From the NCBI RefSeq assembly GCF_004346865.1, contig NZ_SMGR01000001.1:1612001-1676000 (forward strand): 64,000 nucleotides of DNA. The letters run 5' to 3'. Shown here piece after piece: positions 1 through 8,424 of the stretch. Positions within the stretch are counted from its first letter, which is position 1. Every line of letters begins with the position of its first letter. The stretch comes from Shimia isoporae. GTDB lineage: Bacteria > Pseudomonadota > Alphaproteobacteria > Rhodobacterales > Rhodobacteraceae. Both the position numbers and the translations under genes were made by a program. The notes below the pieces were generated by a model. The model saw only the letters and a program-made list of their open reading frames with translations. It ran no database searches and was not told the DNA's origin.

Positions 1-318
1 GCGGGCGGAGAAACATTTTCGAACGTAGTGAATTCGGTCCTAATGCAGCAGGTGTCCGGCGAGGGAATAGATCTGGACAACGCAGCTCGAATGTTGGGTA
101 TTGGGCCGCGTTCGCTTCAGCGAAAACTACATACCGAAGGAACAAGTTTCCGAACGCTCTCCAACCAGGTGAAAGCAAATCGAGCTACGGAACTACTCCA
201 AGAAGGAAGCCTTTCTGTCAAACAGGTTGCGGCTGAACTCGGGTATGAAACCCCGCAGAACTTTAGCCGCGCATTCCGCAAGGTGACAGGAATGCCGCCG
301 TCTTCTCTGGCTGAATAG
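1..318 (+). CDS. AraC-family transcriptional regulator, C-terminal fragment (5' end outside window)
   Basis: The frame is open from the first base, so the start lies upstream of the window. About 100 codons are visible and form a tandem helix-turn-helix DNA-binding domain of AraC/XylS type: an HTH around LDNAARMLGIGPRSLQRKL, a linking helix, and a second HTH ending in the family signature with GY, PQNFSRAFRK and TGMPPS. The effector-binding domain is not visible, so the ligand cannot be guessed. The gene ends before a region of decayed coding sequence. Confidence 0.85.
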   Translation, partial: AGGETFSNVVNSVLMQQVSGEGIDLDNAARMLGIGPRSLQRKLHTEGTSFRTLSNQVKANRATELLQEGSLSVKQVAAELGYETPQNFSRAFRKVTGMPPSSLAE

Positions 319-508
319 GATTTAAAAAGCATCGGTTTCGCATAGATTTTGGCTTGAAAAAAGGGCGGCATATTTTCGCCTAAAGGTCCCTCAGGTTCTC
401 CTTTACCAGCCTCATAGCTTTTTGGCAGTTGCGTGTTTTGTCGGAGAACATTGAGTGCAGTCGAGGCGAATAACCGCTTCCCACCCACATCGAAAGTGAG
501 CAATACTA

Positions 509-988
509 GTGCTGGGCGATGCAGGACGGGCCAATCGCTTCTTTGCCAGCTTCACGTCAGACGGGCGCTTCATGGCGGTGGTGGGCTTTGCGACCCGCTG
601 GCGTCGCCACAACAGCGACGACGGGACGGTGCTGTGGTGACGAGGCTGTACAACACTCGCAGCCCACGTACACGCCGCCACATGGACAGCAGGACAGGCG
701 CTGAAGGACCTGAAAACTGAAAGACTTTCCAAGGGCATCGCCTACTCCGACCCGCTCGCAGGTGAACGCGGTGTCGTTTACAGCGCAGCGGGTCTCAAAC
801 AGGACGGTGAACCGCATGGGCGCTTCCGCGTTCAACTACCAAAGGTCAAATGGCACGAACACCACCTCTGCCACTCAGACCGATGGCTGAGACATGGCGG
901 ACGCAAATGGTCGGCGGACCAAGCACGGTCGAAGGGCTACCGCGTCGAACAGGTGCCGCAGCGAAAACTCTGGACCAAATCACTCTGA
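509..988 (+). pseudogene. Mom-like (phage DNA-modification, GNAT-fold) gene relic with an internal stop
   Basis: One frame is protein-like over about 160 codons but carries a TGA at 638-640. Before it the product reads NRFFASFTSDGRFMAVVGFA; after it come a helix (ALKDLKTERLSKG), then IAYSDPLAGERGVVYSAAGL and a basic tail ending VPQRKLWTKSL. The pattern of a long helix, then (A/S)(Y/F)xDPxxGxxGxxYxAAG, then a Lys/Trp-rich tail is what I recall of the Mom family, whose Mu member modifies adenine in phage DNA. The assignment is from memory of the family pattern, not a search. No ATG with a good ribosome site precedes it (GTG at 509 is the first plausible codon) and the N-terminus looks short, which supports decay. 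The sequence between the AraC gene and this relic (319-508), and from 989 to 1165, holds no gene I can support. Confidence 0.45.
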
Positions 989-1165
989 ACGCGGGGAGAT
1001 TATTTGTGCCAAAAAGCACCGAATGCGGGCACAAATCTCTAAACAGCGGAAAATCAAAAAACCTGAGCGCCTCCAAAACGCCACAGCGCGGACTGCCCAC
1101 CCCGTCCTGACGGAACTGCCCGTTCTCAGCCCTTCCACCGAACACGATGGGCAGGTCCAACAACC

Positions 1166-1202
1166 AAAAAAGCCTCTAACCGTTTGAGGTCAGAGGCTTT
1201 TT
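1166..1202 (-). terminator. Rho-independent terminator after tRNA-Asn
   Basis: Perfect inverted repeat with arms AAAAAGCCTCT (1167-1177) and AGAGGCTTTTT (1192-1202). Read on the minus strand it lies directly after the tRNA 3' CCA and ends in a T-run. The symmetric A/T tracts would also let it stop rightward transcripts. Confidence 0.85.
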
Positions 1203-1203
1203 A

Positions 1204-1278
1204 TGGCTCCGGCGGTAGGGATCGAACCTACGACCAATTGATTAACAGTCAACTGCTCTACCGCTGAGCTACGCCGGA
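1204..1278 (-). tRNA. tRNA-Asn (anticodon GTT)
   Basis: On the minus strand the sequence starts TCCGGCGTAGCTCAGCGG, shows the D arm, an anticodon loop CTGTTAA, the GGTTCGATCC T arm, a 7-bp acceptor stem (TCCGGCG with CGCCGGA) and an encoded CCA end. The GTT anticodon reads Asn codons. It is followed on its own strand by a strong terminator. tRNA genes are frequent integration targets, which matters for the Mom-like relic on its 3' side. Confidence 0.97.
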
Positions 1279-1390
1279 ACATTACCACTCAGAGCCGCTG
1301 TGTCTCTGAGGATGTCGCGGTGTATAGCCACGCCATTCAGAGACGTCCAGAGCCTTTTTTCAAGTTTTTGACATTTCGGCAAAAAAACTT

Positions 1391-2305
1391 TCAAAGGCGC
1401 TCAAAAACCGCCTCAGCGCGCAATTCCCCAATAGGTGAAACCATGTTTTTACCAACCAAATCAACGAGGTGTGCGAATACATTGCGGGTCGCAGCCGGCA
1501 AAAGCGCCGACGGTGTTTCCGTGTAAATACACCGCGCCAGCCCCTCGGCTGTGTTTGATCCGGCTGCGAGGGCGTCAAGAATCTCGGCCTCCCGCCCAGA
1601 CCTGTGGGATACAAGCCAATCCAGACGTTCGTGGGGCGCTTCGATCGGCGCTCCATGTCCTGCGTGAAACACCCGCCAAGGCCGCGCATGAAGTTTGGCA
1701 CAACTGTTCATAAAATCGGTCAAATCCCCATCCGGTGGCGAAACCAGCGAACTGGCCCACCCCATAACGTGGTCTCCGACAAAGCACGCATCTCCCCACG
1801 CCAACGCGATATGGTTACCGAAGTGACCGGGGGTGTGAATCACTTCAAGCGACCAGTCATCACCCGAAATCACGTCGCCTTCAGCAACGATCACATCCGG
1901 AACAAACGATCCGTCAACTCCTTCGCCTCCGCCTGCCAAGCCACGATCAGCAAGCTCGGCCATGACCGCGCTGCGCCCTGCATCCGGCCCGCCGAAAGCC
2001 CAAATCTGAGCGCCAACTTCCTTCGCCAGCCGCCCCGCCAACGGTGAATGGTCGATATGGGCATGCGTCACCACAACATGCGTGATCTGCTGAGCGTCGC
2101 CAACGGACGCCAGAATTGCCTGAAGGTGAGCGTCGCTGTCAGGCCCGGGATCAATCACGCAAAGACCACGATCGCCGAGGATATATGTATTCGTGCCTCG
2201 AAACGTCATCGGCGACGGGTTCGGCGCCAGTATACGCCGCAGCCCCGGCTCAAGCATTTCTGCTTTGCCGGGCGTAGGGTCAAAAGCGAGAATTTCCGCA
2301 TCCAT
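1391..2305 (-). CDS. MBL-fold hydrolase, LACTB2-like
   Basis: A 304-residue metallo-beta-lactamase-fold protein. Metal-binding motifs are visible in order: THAHIDH (80-86), HTPGH (157-161), GDH (177-179) and HAGHG (214-218). The C-terminal 80 residues (from about SHRSGREAEIL) match the winged-helix tail of the LACTB2 / beta-lactamase-like 2 group. Some members of this group are nucleases; the substrate here is unknown. ATG is preceded by AAGGAAAG. It is divergent from the sensor kinase with only 39 bp between the starts, so the promoters must overlap the partner's leader. Confidence 0.88.
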   Translation of the reverse strand: MDAEILAFDPTPGKAEMLEPGLRRILAPNPSPMTFRGTNTYILGDRGLCVIDPGPDSDAHLQAILASVGDAQQITHVVVTHAHIDHSPLAGRLAKEVGAQIWAFGGPDAGRSAVMAELADRGLAGGGEGVDGSFVPDVIVAEGDVISGDDWSLEVIHTPGHFGNHIALAWGDACFVGDHVMGWASSLVSPPDGDLTDFMNSCAKLHARPWRVFHAGHGAPIEAPHERLDWLVSHRSGREAEILDALAAGSNTAEGLARCIYTETPSALLPAATRNVFAHLVDLVGKNMVSPIGELRAEAVFERL

Positions 2306-2344
2306 GGTCTTTCCTTCCCGAAACAGTCACGGCAAGGTTTATCC

Positions 2345-3649
2345 ATGTCTTTCAGATGGCTCAAACTCTATATGCCCCGAGGGCTCTATGCGCGCGCTGC
2401 GTTAATCATCGTCCTGCCAATTGTACTCCTGCAGGTTGCCGTGTCGTTTCAGCTGATAAGCCGTCATTTCGAAGGAGTTACAGAGCAAATGTCCTTCGCA
2501 GCTGCGCGGGAAGTCCAATTGGTGATCGAACTGGCCGAGGCGCGGCACGAAAAGGCAGACGAACTGGAACGCGTTCTGGAGGGCCTCGACATTGACCTCA
2601 GGTTTCCAAACCGCATCGACGCAAAGGACACCCGTCTGTGGTATGACTTTTCCGGCATTGTGATAATGCGCACACTTCGCGAGGAACTTCCCGAACTGCA
2701 ATACGTTCAGTTGCGCGATGACCGCATCGTCCGACTATTCCTGCAGGGTAGCAACGCTCCAATGGTCATCGAATTTGACCGGCGTCGAATGTCGGCATCC
2801 AACTCGCATCAGCTGATTGTGACCATGGTATTCTTCGGCTTCCTCCTGACGCTTGTTGCCTACGCATATATGCGAAACCAACTCCGACCTATCAAAAAGC
2901 TCGCAACAGCAGCAGAAGCGTTTGGCCGAGGGCGTGTCGTCCCCTATTCGCCGCGAGGAGCGCTTGAGGTTCGTGCCGCTGGCAATGCCTTTCTGAACAT
3001 GCGTAATCGTATCGAGCGTTTCTTTGAGCAACGCACACTTATGTTGTCCGGCGTCAGCCACGATCTGCGCACCCCTCTCACCCGAATGAAACTCAGCATT
3101 TCAATGCTGGATGCCGATGAACGCGAAGAACTCGATCGCGATGTCGAGGAAATGCAACGTATGATCGATGCTTTTCTTGACTTTGCCCGCACCGATTTCG
3201 AAGACGAACGTTCTGAATTGGACGCCGCCAAATTCGTGACTGAAGTCGTCGACGGATGCGCCCGCGCCGGACAGGATGTGAAAGTCCACAAGATAGAAGG
3301 CGATGGCAACGTTACCATCAGCCCTGTTTCGGTTCGACGCGCTATCGAGAACCTGATCGGTAACGCGGTGCGGTACGGAAATCATGCAGAAGTCAGCGTA
3401 CGCATAACGGAAAAGTCCCTGCGCATTCGCGTGGAGGACGACGGGCCGGGAATTCCCGCTGATCAGCGTGAAGAAGCCGTCAAACCCTTCGCAAGACTGG
3501 AGCCAGCCCGAAACCAAAACAAAGGTCCAGGTGTTGGGCTCGGTCTTTCAATTGCGGCCGACGTCGCTCGTGCGCATGGCGGTGTCCTTCGGCTCCGCGA
3601 CAGCGAACGGCTCGGAGGGCTGCGAGCGGACCTGGTTTTTGGCCGTTAA
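2345..3649 (+). CDS. EnvZ-like HAMP sensor histidine kinase
   Basis: A 434-residue inner-membrane kinase: first membrane helix at about 16-36, a short periplasmic sensor region, second helix at about 157-176, HAMP linker, H-box SHDLRTPLTRMK with the phospho-acceptor His at about 239, N-box ENLIGNAV at about 335, G1 box DDGPGI at 365 and a GVGLGL ATP-lid motif. The H-box and overall size match the EnvZ group. The open frame extends 99 codons further upstream, but that part runs antisense through the hydrolase gene, so I chose the ATG beginning MSFRWLKL. No response-regulator gene lies on either side, although EnvZ-type kinases usually sit next to an ompR-like gene. Confidence 0.85.
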   Translation: MSFRWLKLYMPRGLYARAALIIVLPIVLLQVAVSFQLISRHFEGVTEQMSFAAAREVQLVIELAEARHEKADELERVLEGLDIDLRFPNRIDAKDTRLWYDFSGIVIMRTLREELPELQYVQLRDDRIVRLFLQGSNAPMVIEFDRRRMSASNSHQLIVTMVFFGFLLTLVAYAYMRNQLRPIKKLATAAEAFGRGRVVPYSPRGALEVRAAGNAFLNMRNRIERFFEQRTLMLSGVSHDLRTPLTRMKLSISMLDADEREELDRDVEEMQRMIDAFLDFARTDFEDERSELDAAKFVTEVVDGCARAGQDVKVHKIEGDGNVTISPVSVRRAIENLIGNAVRYGNHAEVSVRITEKSLRIRVEDDGPGIPADQREEAVKPFARLEPARNQNKGPGVGLGLSIAADVARAHGGVLRLRDSERLGGLRADLVFGR

Positions 3650-3723
3650 CCAATTCTTGCTTGGGATTAACCTCATTTAGAGACTATCGCGCTACAGCCC
3701 ATTCAAAGGAATGGAGCGTCCGT

Positions 3724-4434
3724 ATGACACTTGGCACGATCAAAACTCGCAAGCAGCTGATCGCAATGACTATGCTGTGGACTGGTATCTGTGTTTTCCT
3801 CAGCTATGTGATTTGCTTCCCGGTCGCAGGCGTGCCTGCCGAACCGAAATTCCTGATCACCGCAATATTGTGCCCTGCAATCATGGCTCCGGCCGGAGCG
3901 TGGGTGTTTGGCTCACTCATGATGCGCCTTCACCAGACTTCGGAAGAACTGCGTCACGCGCTAGAACGCGATCATCTAACCGGCATCTACAATCGACAGT
4001 TTCTAATGACCCTGCTCGACAGTATCCGGCCTGACGAGGACACCGTGATTCTTATGGCCGACATAGATCACTTCAAGAATATCAACGACACATACGGCCA
4101 CTTTGCCGGGGACAAGGTTATCCAAAAAGTAGCGCAGACGCTTGAAGCAAACTGTCGCGCCACAGATATGGTTGCCCGCTTCGGCGGAGAAGAATTTGCT
4201 CTGGTGATGCGCGGCGCCGCTTTGGGAAACAGTATCTCCGCGGCGGAGCGCATGCGGGATGCAATTGCCAAACAAAACATCGAACACGACGGACAAATAC
4301 TGTCTGTCACCATAAGCGTTGGTTTGGCTCCAAGGCACGGATGCGAAGACATATCAGAAATCTTCAAAGCCGCTGATCTCGCGCTCTACAAGGCAAAAGA
4401 ACTTGGTCGCGATCAGGTTCAAATCGCAGCATAA
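3724..4434 (+). CDS. Membrane-anchored diguanylate cyclase (GGDEF)
   Basis: A 236-residue protein with two predicted membrane helices (about 11-35 and 43-65), a short helix, and a GGDEF domain from about residue 80. The active-site signature is RFGGEEF (152-158), the substrate-binding DHFKxxNDxxGHxxGD segment is intact (about 115-130), and RATD five residues before GGEEF fits the product-inhibition I-site. It should therefore make c-di-GMP from two GTP and be feedback-inhibited. There is no obvious periplasmic sensor domain. Start chosen at MTLGTIK because of the purine-rich AAAGGAATGGAG upstream; the open frame begins 63 bases earlier. It follows the sensor kinase on the same strand after 74 bp. 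Confidence 0.88.
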   Translation: MTLGTIKTRKQLIAMTMLWTGICVFLSYVICFPVAGVPAEPKFLITAILCPAIMAPAGAWVFGSLMMRLHQTSEELRHALERDHLTGIYNRQFLMTLLDSIRPDEDTVILMADIDHFKNINDTYGHFAGDKVIQKVAQTLEANCRATDMVARFGGEEFALVMRGAALGNSISAAERMRDAIAKQNIEHDGQILSVTISVGLAPRHGCEDISEIFKAADLALYKAKELGRDQVQIAA

Positions 4435-4456
4435 GTCAGACGTTCGGCGGAAGTTT

Positions 4457-4532
4457 TGGTAGGCCCGGCAGGATTCGAACCTGCAACCAAAGCGTTATGA
4501 GCGCTCTGCTCTAACCGTTGAGCTACAGGCCC
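4457..4532 (-). tRNA. tRNA with CAT anticodon (Met or lysidine-type Ile2)
   Basis: Minus-strand sequence begins GGGCCTGTAGCTCAACGG, has anticodon stem GAGCG/CGCTT with loop CTCATAA, a GGTTCGAATCC T arm, a GGGCCT-type acceptor stem and encoded CCA. CAT in the wobble loop means either elongator Met or an Ile tRNA modified by TilS. It does not have the acceptor features of initiator tRNA. Sequence inspection alone does not settle Met versus Ile2. Confidence 0.93.
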
Positions 4533-4575
4533 GCCTCCTGCTGGTTATGAAATGCCTCAGGCAAGGTCAAGTCGT

Positions 4576-5499
4576 CTATTCCGCAGCGCTTCGCGTGATC
4601 AGCGATTGTCGTCGCATTTCTTCCAGTTTTTCCACAAAAGCATTGATCACCAGCTCGACTTTCGATCCCCTTACAAGCCGCGTCGGCGAGATCGCAAACA
4701 CATCCTTACTTGGTGCTGTGTACTCTGGAAGAATCGTCTCATAGACACCCGAATTCAACTCTTCTTCAATCAGCATCCGCGCTGCTCGCGTGTAGCCTGC
4801 CCCCTTCTGCACCGCGTTCAGAATGATGTCTGCATCGTCAGCTGTAAATCCGACCCGAACTGGCGCCTGAAATTCTACTCCGTCTTTGCGGATCGGAAAA
4901 TATCCGAGTGTCTTGTCTTCATTGTGCAGTATGAACTTCAATCGCAGTAGGTCTTCCGGCTTTTCCGGGCGCCCATGTGCATCAAGATACTCGGGGCTGG
5001 CAAAGAAAACTGTTTCCAGAGACGCAATTTTGCGCCCGTATCCGCCGGTATCTCCCAACCGACCAGTGCGGATTGCAAGATCGTAGCCCTCACGCACCAC
5101 ATCAACCAAACGGTCCTCCAGTCTTAGAACTATGTCCAGATCCGGATGCGCCTTTCCAAGTTCAATCAAAACCGGCCCAAACACCATGCGCCCAAGAAAG
5201 TTCCCGACGTTTACGCGAATGGTTCCCGAAACATCTTTTTCAAGCGCCTCCACCTCGGCGCGCATCAAATCGTGTCGCTCCAACAACTTTTGCACATGTG
5301 AATGAACCAAGCCCCCTGCCCGCGTCGCGGACACTCCTTGGCTTGAGCGGTGTAACAGCTGTTGTCCAAGATAGGTTTCCAACTGACGTATCTGCTGGCT
5401 CACTGCGGACTGTGATATACCCTGTTGCTGCGCCGCAGCCGACAAGCTTCCTTCGTTCACTGCTACGAGAAACGTTTCATACAGTCCCAGTCGGTCCAT
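4576..5499 (-). CDS. LysR-family transcriptional regulator
   Basis: A 307-residue regulator: N-terminal winged HTH (GSLSAAAQQQGISQSAVSQQ at about 18-37, followed by LETYLGQQLLHRSSQG) and a periplasmic-binding-protein-like effector domain from about residue 85. I chose the ATG of MDRLGLY; the frame opens four codons earlier at a TTG that would sit right on the AAGGA ribosome site. It is divergent from the Tat-exported MBL-fold gene (125 bp between starts), the usual layout for a LysR protein and its target. Confidence 0.9.
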   Translation of the reverse strand: MDRLGLYETFLVAVNEGSLSAAAQQQGISQSAVSQQIRQLETYLGQQLLHRSSQGVSATRAGGLVHSHVQKLLERHDLMRAEVEALEKDVSGTIRVNVGNFLGRMVFGPVLIELGKAHPDLDIVLRLEDRLVDVVREGYDLAIRTGRLGDTGGYGRKIASLETVFFASPEYLDAHGRPEKPEDLLRLKFILHNEDKTLGYFPIRKDGVEFQAPVRVGFTADDADIILNAVQKGAGYTRAARMLIEEELNSGVYETILPEYTAPSKDVFAISPTRLVRGSKVELVINAFVEKLEEMRRQSLITRSAAE

Positions 5500-5521
5500 T
5501 GGTATAAGCAATCCTTATGGC

Positions 5522-5546
5522 CAGTATCAGCACCACAGTGCTACTG
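5522..5546. promoter_or_regulatory. Inverted repeat between LysR and MBL-fold genes, candidate operator
   Basis: AGCAC (5529-5533) and GTGCT (5538-5542) form a perfect inverted repeat with a 4-base spacer, extended outward by CAGTA (5522-5526) and ACTG. It lies in the divergent intergenic region close to the LysR start. Assignment to LysR rests on position only. Confidence 0.35.
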
Positions 5547-5624
5547 CTCCAATTTTGCCAGTCTTATCTGTCAGTAGCCAGCCTTTGTTGGCAATTTTTT
5601 AAAACAGGGATATTGGAGATCCTT

Positions 5625-6590
5625 ATGTCCATGAACCGTAGGACCTTTCTTTCAACAGCAGCAGCCGTGCCCGCGCTCGCAATCGTGCCAACCGGCCTTC
5701 TGGCCTCCGGCCCGGCAAGCGAAGCGATGCCCGCGACCTTCCGCTTCAAAGTCGGCAATGCAACCGTAACGGCCTTGCTTGACGGATACCTCGATGCCGC
5801 GCCTCAACTTCTCAGCGAATTTGATGAGGCAAACGTAACTAAATCACTTTCTGCCGCACAGCAGGAACTGATGCCAAATGGGATCCGCATTCCCGTCAAC
5901 GCTTTCCTAATCGAACAAGGGGAAACCAAAACCCTGGTCGACGCAGGCACCGCCGGCCTGATGGGAGACACACTGGGCAATGTCGGCTCAACACTCGCAC
6001 ACATTGGCGTCAATGCGGATCAAATTGATCTGATCGCGCTGACTCATATGCACCCTGACCACTCAGGCGGGATAATTGACGGCTCTGGCGCGGCGGTCTT
6101 CAAGAACGCTCAAGTGGCAGTCTCCCAAGCTGAATTCGATTTCTGGCACAACGACGCAATCATGGCGGCGACACCGGAAAGCGCGCGCGGATTCTTCCAA
6201 ATCGCGCGAAACACTGTTGCTCCTTATGCCGACCAACTTTTGCTTCACAGTGACGAACAAGACGTTGCAGACGGTCTCATGACGATGCCTTTACCGGGTC
6301 ACACCCCCGGCCACGCCGGTTACGTCCTGCAATCCGGGGAAGAGCAACTGCTGTTCTGGGGAGACCTGATTCACATGACAGCTCTGCAATTCTCCAATCC
6401 GGAACTGACCATCGCATTTGACGCTGATCCGGCGACAACGGTGGAAACACGACAAAGGATGCTTGATCGTGCAGCTTCCGACAACCTCTGGGTAACCGGC
6501 TCTCACCTGGATTTCCCGGGGTTGGGCCGCGTCCGCAAGACAGCGGACGGCTTTGGTTATCACGCCACACCCTGGCAATACGGCGCCTAG
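5625..6590 (+). CDS. Tat-exported MBL-fold metallohydrolase
   Basis: A 321-residue protein with a twin-arginine signal ([13 protein letters not shown], hydrophobic core to about residue 28), so it should be exported folded to the periplasm. Zinc ligands are visible as [10 protein letters not shown] (140-149), the GHTPGHAGY segment and a later GD and SH. The layout resembles methyl-parathion-hydrolase / AHL-lactonase-like MBL enzymes with a Tat signal, but the substrate cannot be named. Start at ATG 5625 is preceded by TTGGAG; the open frame begins 108 bases earlier without a signal-like N-terminus. Probably controlled by the divergent LysR gene. Confidence 0.88.
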   Translation: MSMNRRTFLSTAAAVPALAIVPTGLLASGPASEAMPATFRFKVGNATVTALLDGYLDAAPQLLSEFDEANVTKSLSAAQQELMPNGIRIPVNAFLIEQGETKTLVDAGTAGLMGDTLGNVGSTLAHIGVNADQIDLIALTHMHPDHSGGIIDGSGAAVFKNAQVAVSQAEFDFWHNDAIMAATPESARGFFQIARNTVAPYADQLLLHSDEQDVADGLMTMPLPGHTPGHAGYVLQSGEEQLLFWGDLIHMTALQFSNPELTIAFDADPATTVETRQRMLDRAASDNLWVTGSHLDFPGLGRVRKTADGFGYHATPWQYGA

Positions 6591-6601
6591 TGCCCCGCCC
6601 C

Positions 6602-6629
6602 TGCACCGCTTGTTTTTGCAAGCGGTGCA
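6602..6629. terminator. Strong stem-loop between MBL-fold gene and purM
   Basis: Perfect 11-bp stem TGCACCGCTTG (6602-6612) with CAAGCGGTGCA (6619-6629) and a six-base loop, 11 bases after the MBL-fold stop. No T-run follows on either strand, so it may be a weak terminator or an RNA 3'-stabilising hairpin rather than a classical terminator. Confidence 0.5.
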
Positions 6630-6700
6630 TTGACCTGTTCCCTTTGCGACAACGATGCAGTAAGGCAATGCGCCAAACGCACCCGGCAAGGATCACGGAC

Positions 6701-7750
6701 ATGAGCGACGGCAAGAACGGCATCACTTACGCAGACGCAGGCGTGGACATCGACGCAGGCAACGAACTGGTCGAACGCATCAAACCGGCTGCAAAGCGCA
6801 CGTCCCGCTCCGGAGTTATGGCTGGTCTTGGCGGATTTGGCGCCCTATTCGACCTCAAAGACGCAGGCTACACCGATCCGATCCTCGTGGCCGCAACTGA
6901 CGGCGTCGGAACAAAACTGCGTATCGCTATCGACACAGGCAACGTTGACGGTGTCGGCATCGACCTCGTCGCGATGTGTGTAAACGATCTGGTCTGTCAG
7001 GGTGCGGAGCCCCTTTTCTTTCTGGATTATTTTGCAACTGGCAAACTCGAAACCGAAACCGCTGCGCGCATCATCGAAGGCATCGCGGAGGGTTGCTTCC
7101 AGTCCGGGTGCGCCCTCATAGGTGGGGAAACGGCTGAAATGCCCGGCATGTACGAGGCAGGTGACTTCGATCTTGCGGGGTTCTCGGTCGGCGCCATGGA
7201 ACGTGGCAGCGACCTTCCCGCAGGTGTAAAGGAAGGCGACGTGCTGCTCGGTCTTGCCTCTAATGGTGTTCACTCCAACGGATACAGCCTTGTTCGCAAA
7301 CTCGTCGAAGTTTCGGGTCTCAAATGGGATGACACATGTCCGTGGGACGATACACAGACTCTCGGCGCCGCCCTGCTTGCGCCAACGCGTCTATACGTGA
7401 AGCAAGCACTGGCGGCAGTTCGTTCAGGCGGCGTTCATGCGCTCGCGCATATCACAGGCGGCGGCCTGACCGAAAACTTGCCCCGTGTCCTGCCCGATGG
7501 CCTGGGTGCAAAGATTGATTTGGACACCTGGACACTTCCACCTGTCTTCCAATGGCTTGCCCAAACAGGAGGAATGGATCAGGCGGAGATACTAAAGACA
7601 TTCAACTCCGGTATTGGCATGATCCTCTCCGTCGAAGCTTCTCAGGCGGACGCACTGACTGATCTGTTGACAGCGGAAGGCGAAACCGTAACGCGCCTCG
7701 GCACGGTGGTTTCAGGAGAAGGCGTGGCTTATTCGGGTTCGCTTCTGTGA
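6701..7750 (+). CDS. purM: Phosphoribosylformylglycinamidine cyclo-ligase (AIR synthetase)
   Basis: PurM closes FGAM to AIR with ATP, step five of purine synthesis, in the cytosol. The 349-residue product has the family landmarks: [14 protein letters not shown] at the N-terminus, GGFGALFDL, the ATDGVGTKL loop, [19 protein letters not shown], and [11 protein letters not shown]. Start ATG 6701 has AAGGA upstream; the open frame extends 111 bases further but that part is not PurM-like and includes the upstream hairpin. Its last codon overlaps the purN start, so the two are translationally coupled. Confidence 0.97.
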   Translation: MSDGKNGITYADAGVDIDAGNELVERIKPAAKRTSRSGVMAGLGGFGALFDLKDAGYTDPILVAATDGVGTKLRIAIDTGNVDGVGIDLVAMCVNDLVCQGAEPLFFLDYFATGKLETETAARIIEGIAEGCFQSGCALIGGETAEMPGMYEAGDFDLAGFSVGAMERGSDLPAGVKEGDVLLGLASNGVHSNGYSLVRKLVEVSGLKWDDTCPWDDTQTLGAALLAPTRLYVKQALAAVRSGGVHALAHITGGGLTENLPRVLPDGLGAKIDLDTWTLPPVFQWLAQTGGMDQAEILKTFNSGIGMILSVEASQADALTDLLTAEGETVTRLGTVVSGEGVAYSGSLL

Positions 7751-8340
7751 AAAAGCGTGTTGCCATTTTCATTTCCGGTGGAGGCTCCAACATGGTGAGC
7801 CTCGTCGAGGATATGGCTGACCCTGATCATCCTGCAAAACCAGTTCTGGTTTTGGCGAACTCCGCTGATGCTGGAGGCTTGGCGAAAGCATCGGATTTGG
7901 GTGTTCCGGTGGTATCGGTTGACCATCGCCCGTTTAAAGGCGACCGTCCGGCATTCGAAGCCGCGCTCAATGCTGAACTGGACAAAGTAAGCCCGGACAT
8001 TCTTTGTCTTGCTGGCTTCATGCGGGTTCTAACCGAAGGTTTTGTCGCGCCTTGGGAAGGCCGAATGCTGAACATCCATCCTTCCCTTCTGCCCAAATAC
8101 AAGGGGCTGCATACCCACAGCCGCGCTCTGGAGGCTGGCGACAACGAACACGGCTGCACTGTTCATATGGTGACACCGGTTCTGGATGACGGCCCGATCC
8201 TAGGACAAGCGCGGGTGCCCGTTGAAAAAGACGACACCGCCGAAACACTCGCGGCCCGCGTCTTGGTGAAAGAACACCAGCTTTATCCCGCGTGTTTGCG
8301 CCGTTTTGCAGCAGGCGACACCACAAGAGTGGACCTCTAG
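7747..8340 (+). CDS. purN: Phosphoribosylglycinamide formyltransferase
   Basis: PurN transfers the formyl group of 10-formyl-THF to GAR, step three of purine synthesis. 197 residues: FISGGGSNM substrate loop near the N-terminus, the FMRVLT segment, and the [16 protein letters not shown] motif with catalytic Asn/His, followed by the DGPILGQ segment. The start is GTG, overlapping the purM stop as GTGA. The length is normal for bacterial PurN. Confidence 0.97.
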   Translation: MKKRVAIFISGGGSNMVSLVEDMADPDHPAKPVLVLANSADAGGLAKASDLGVPVVSVDHRPFKGDRPAFEAALNAELDKVSPDILCLAGFMRVLTEGFVAPWEGRMLNIHPSLLPKYKGLHTHSRALEAGDNEHGCTVHMVTPVLDDGPILGQARVPVEKDDTAETLAARVLVKEHQLYPACLRRFAAGDTTRVDL

Positions 8341-8424
8341 GCTGGCTGTAATTGCAATCTTAGCTTTTTCTGCGTAGTGCTGGTGGCAATAGAGAAAAAG
8401 ACCAGAGCAAGAAGACAGCCGCAC

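Noticed and set aside
117-503. 128-codon leftward open frame
   Set aside because: Overlaps the AraC fragment on the other strand. The part from 320 to 503 looks slightly protein-like (GKRLFASTALNVLR) but has no family sign, so I do not call it.
2048-2344. N-terminal extension of the sensor kinase
   Set aside because: It reads antisense through the divergent hydrolase; the kinase's first membrane helix follows directly after the ATG at 2345.
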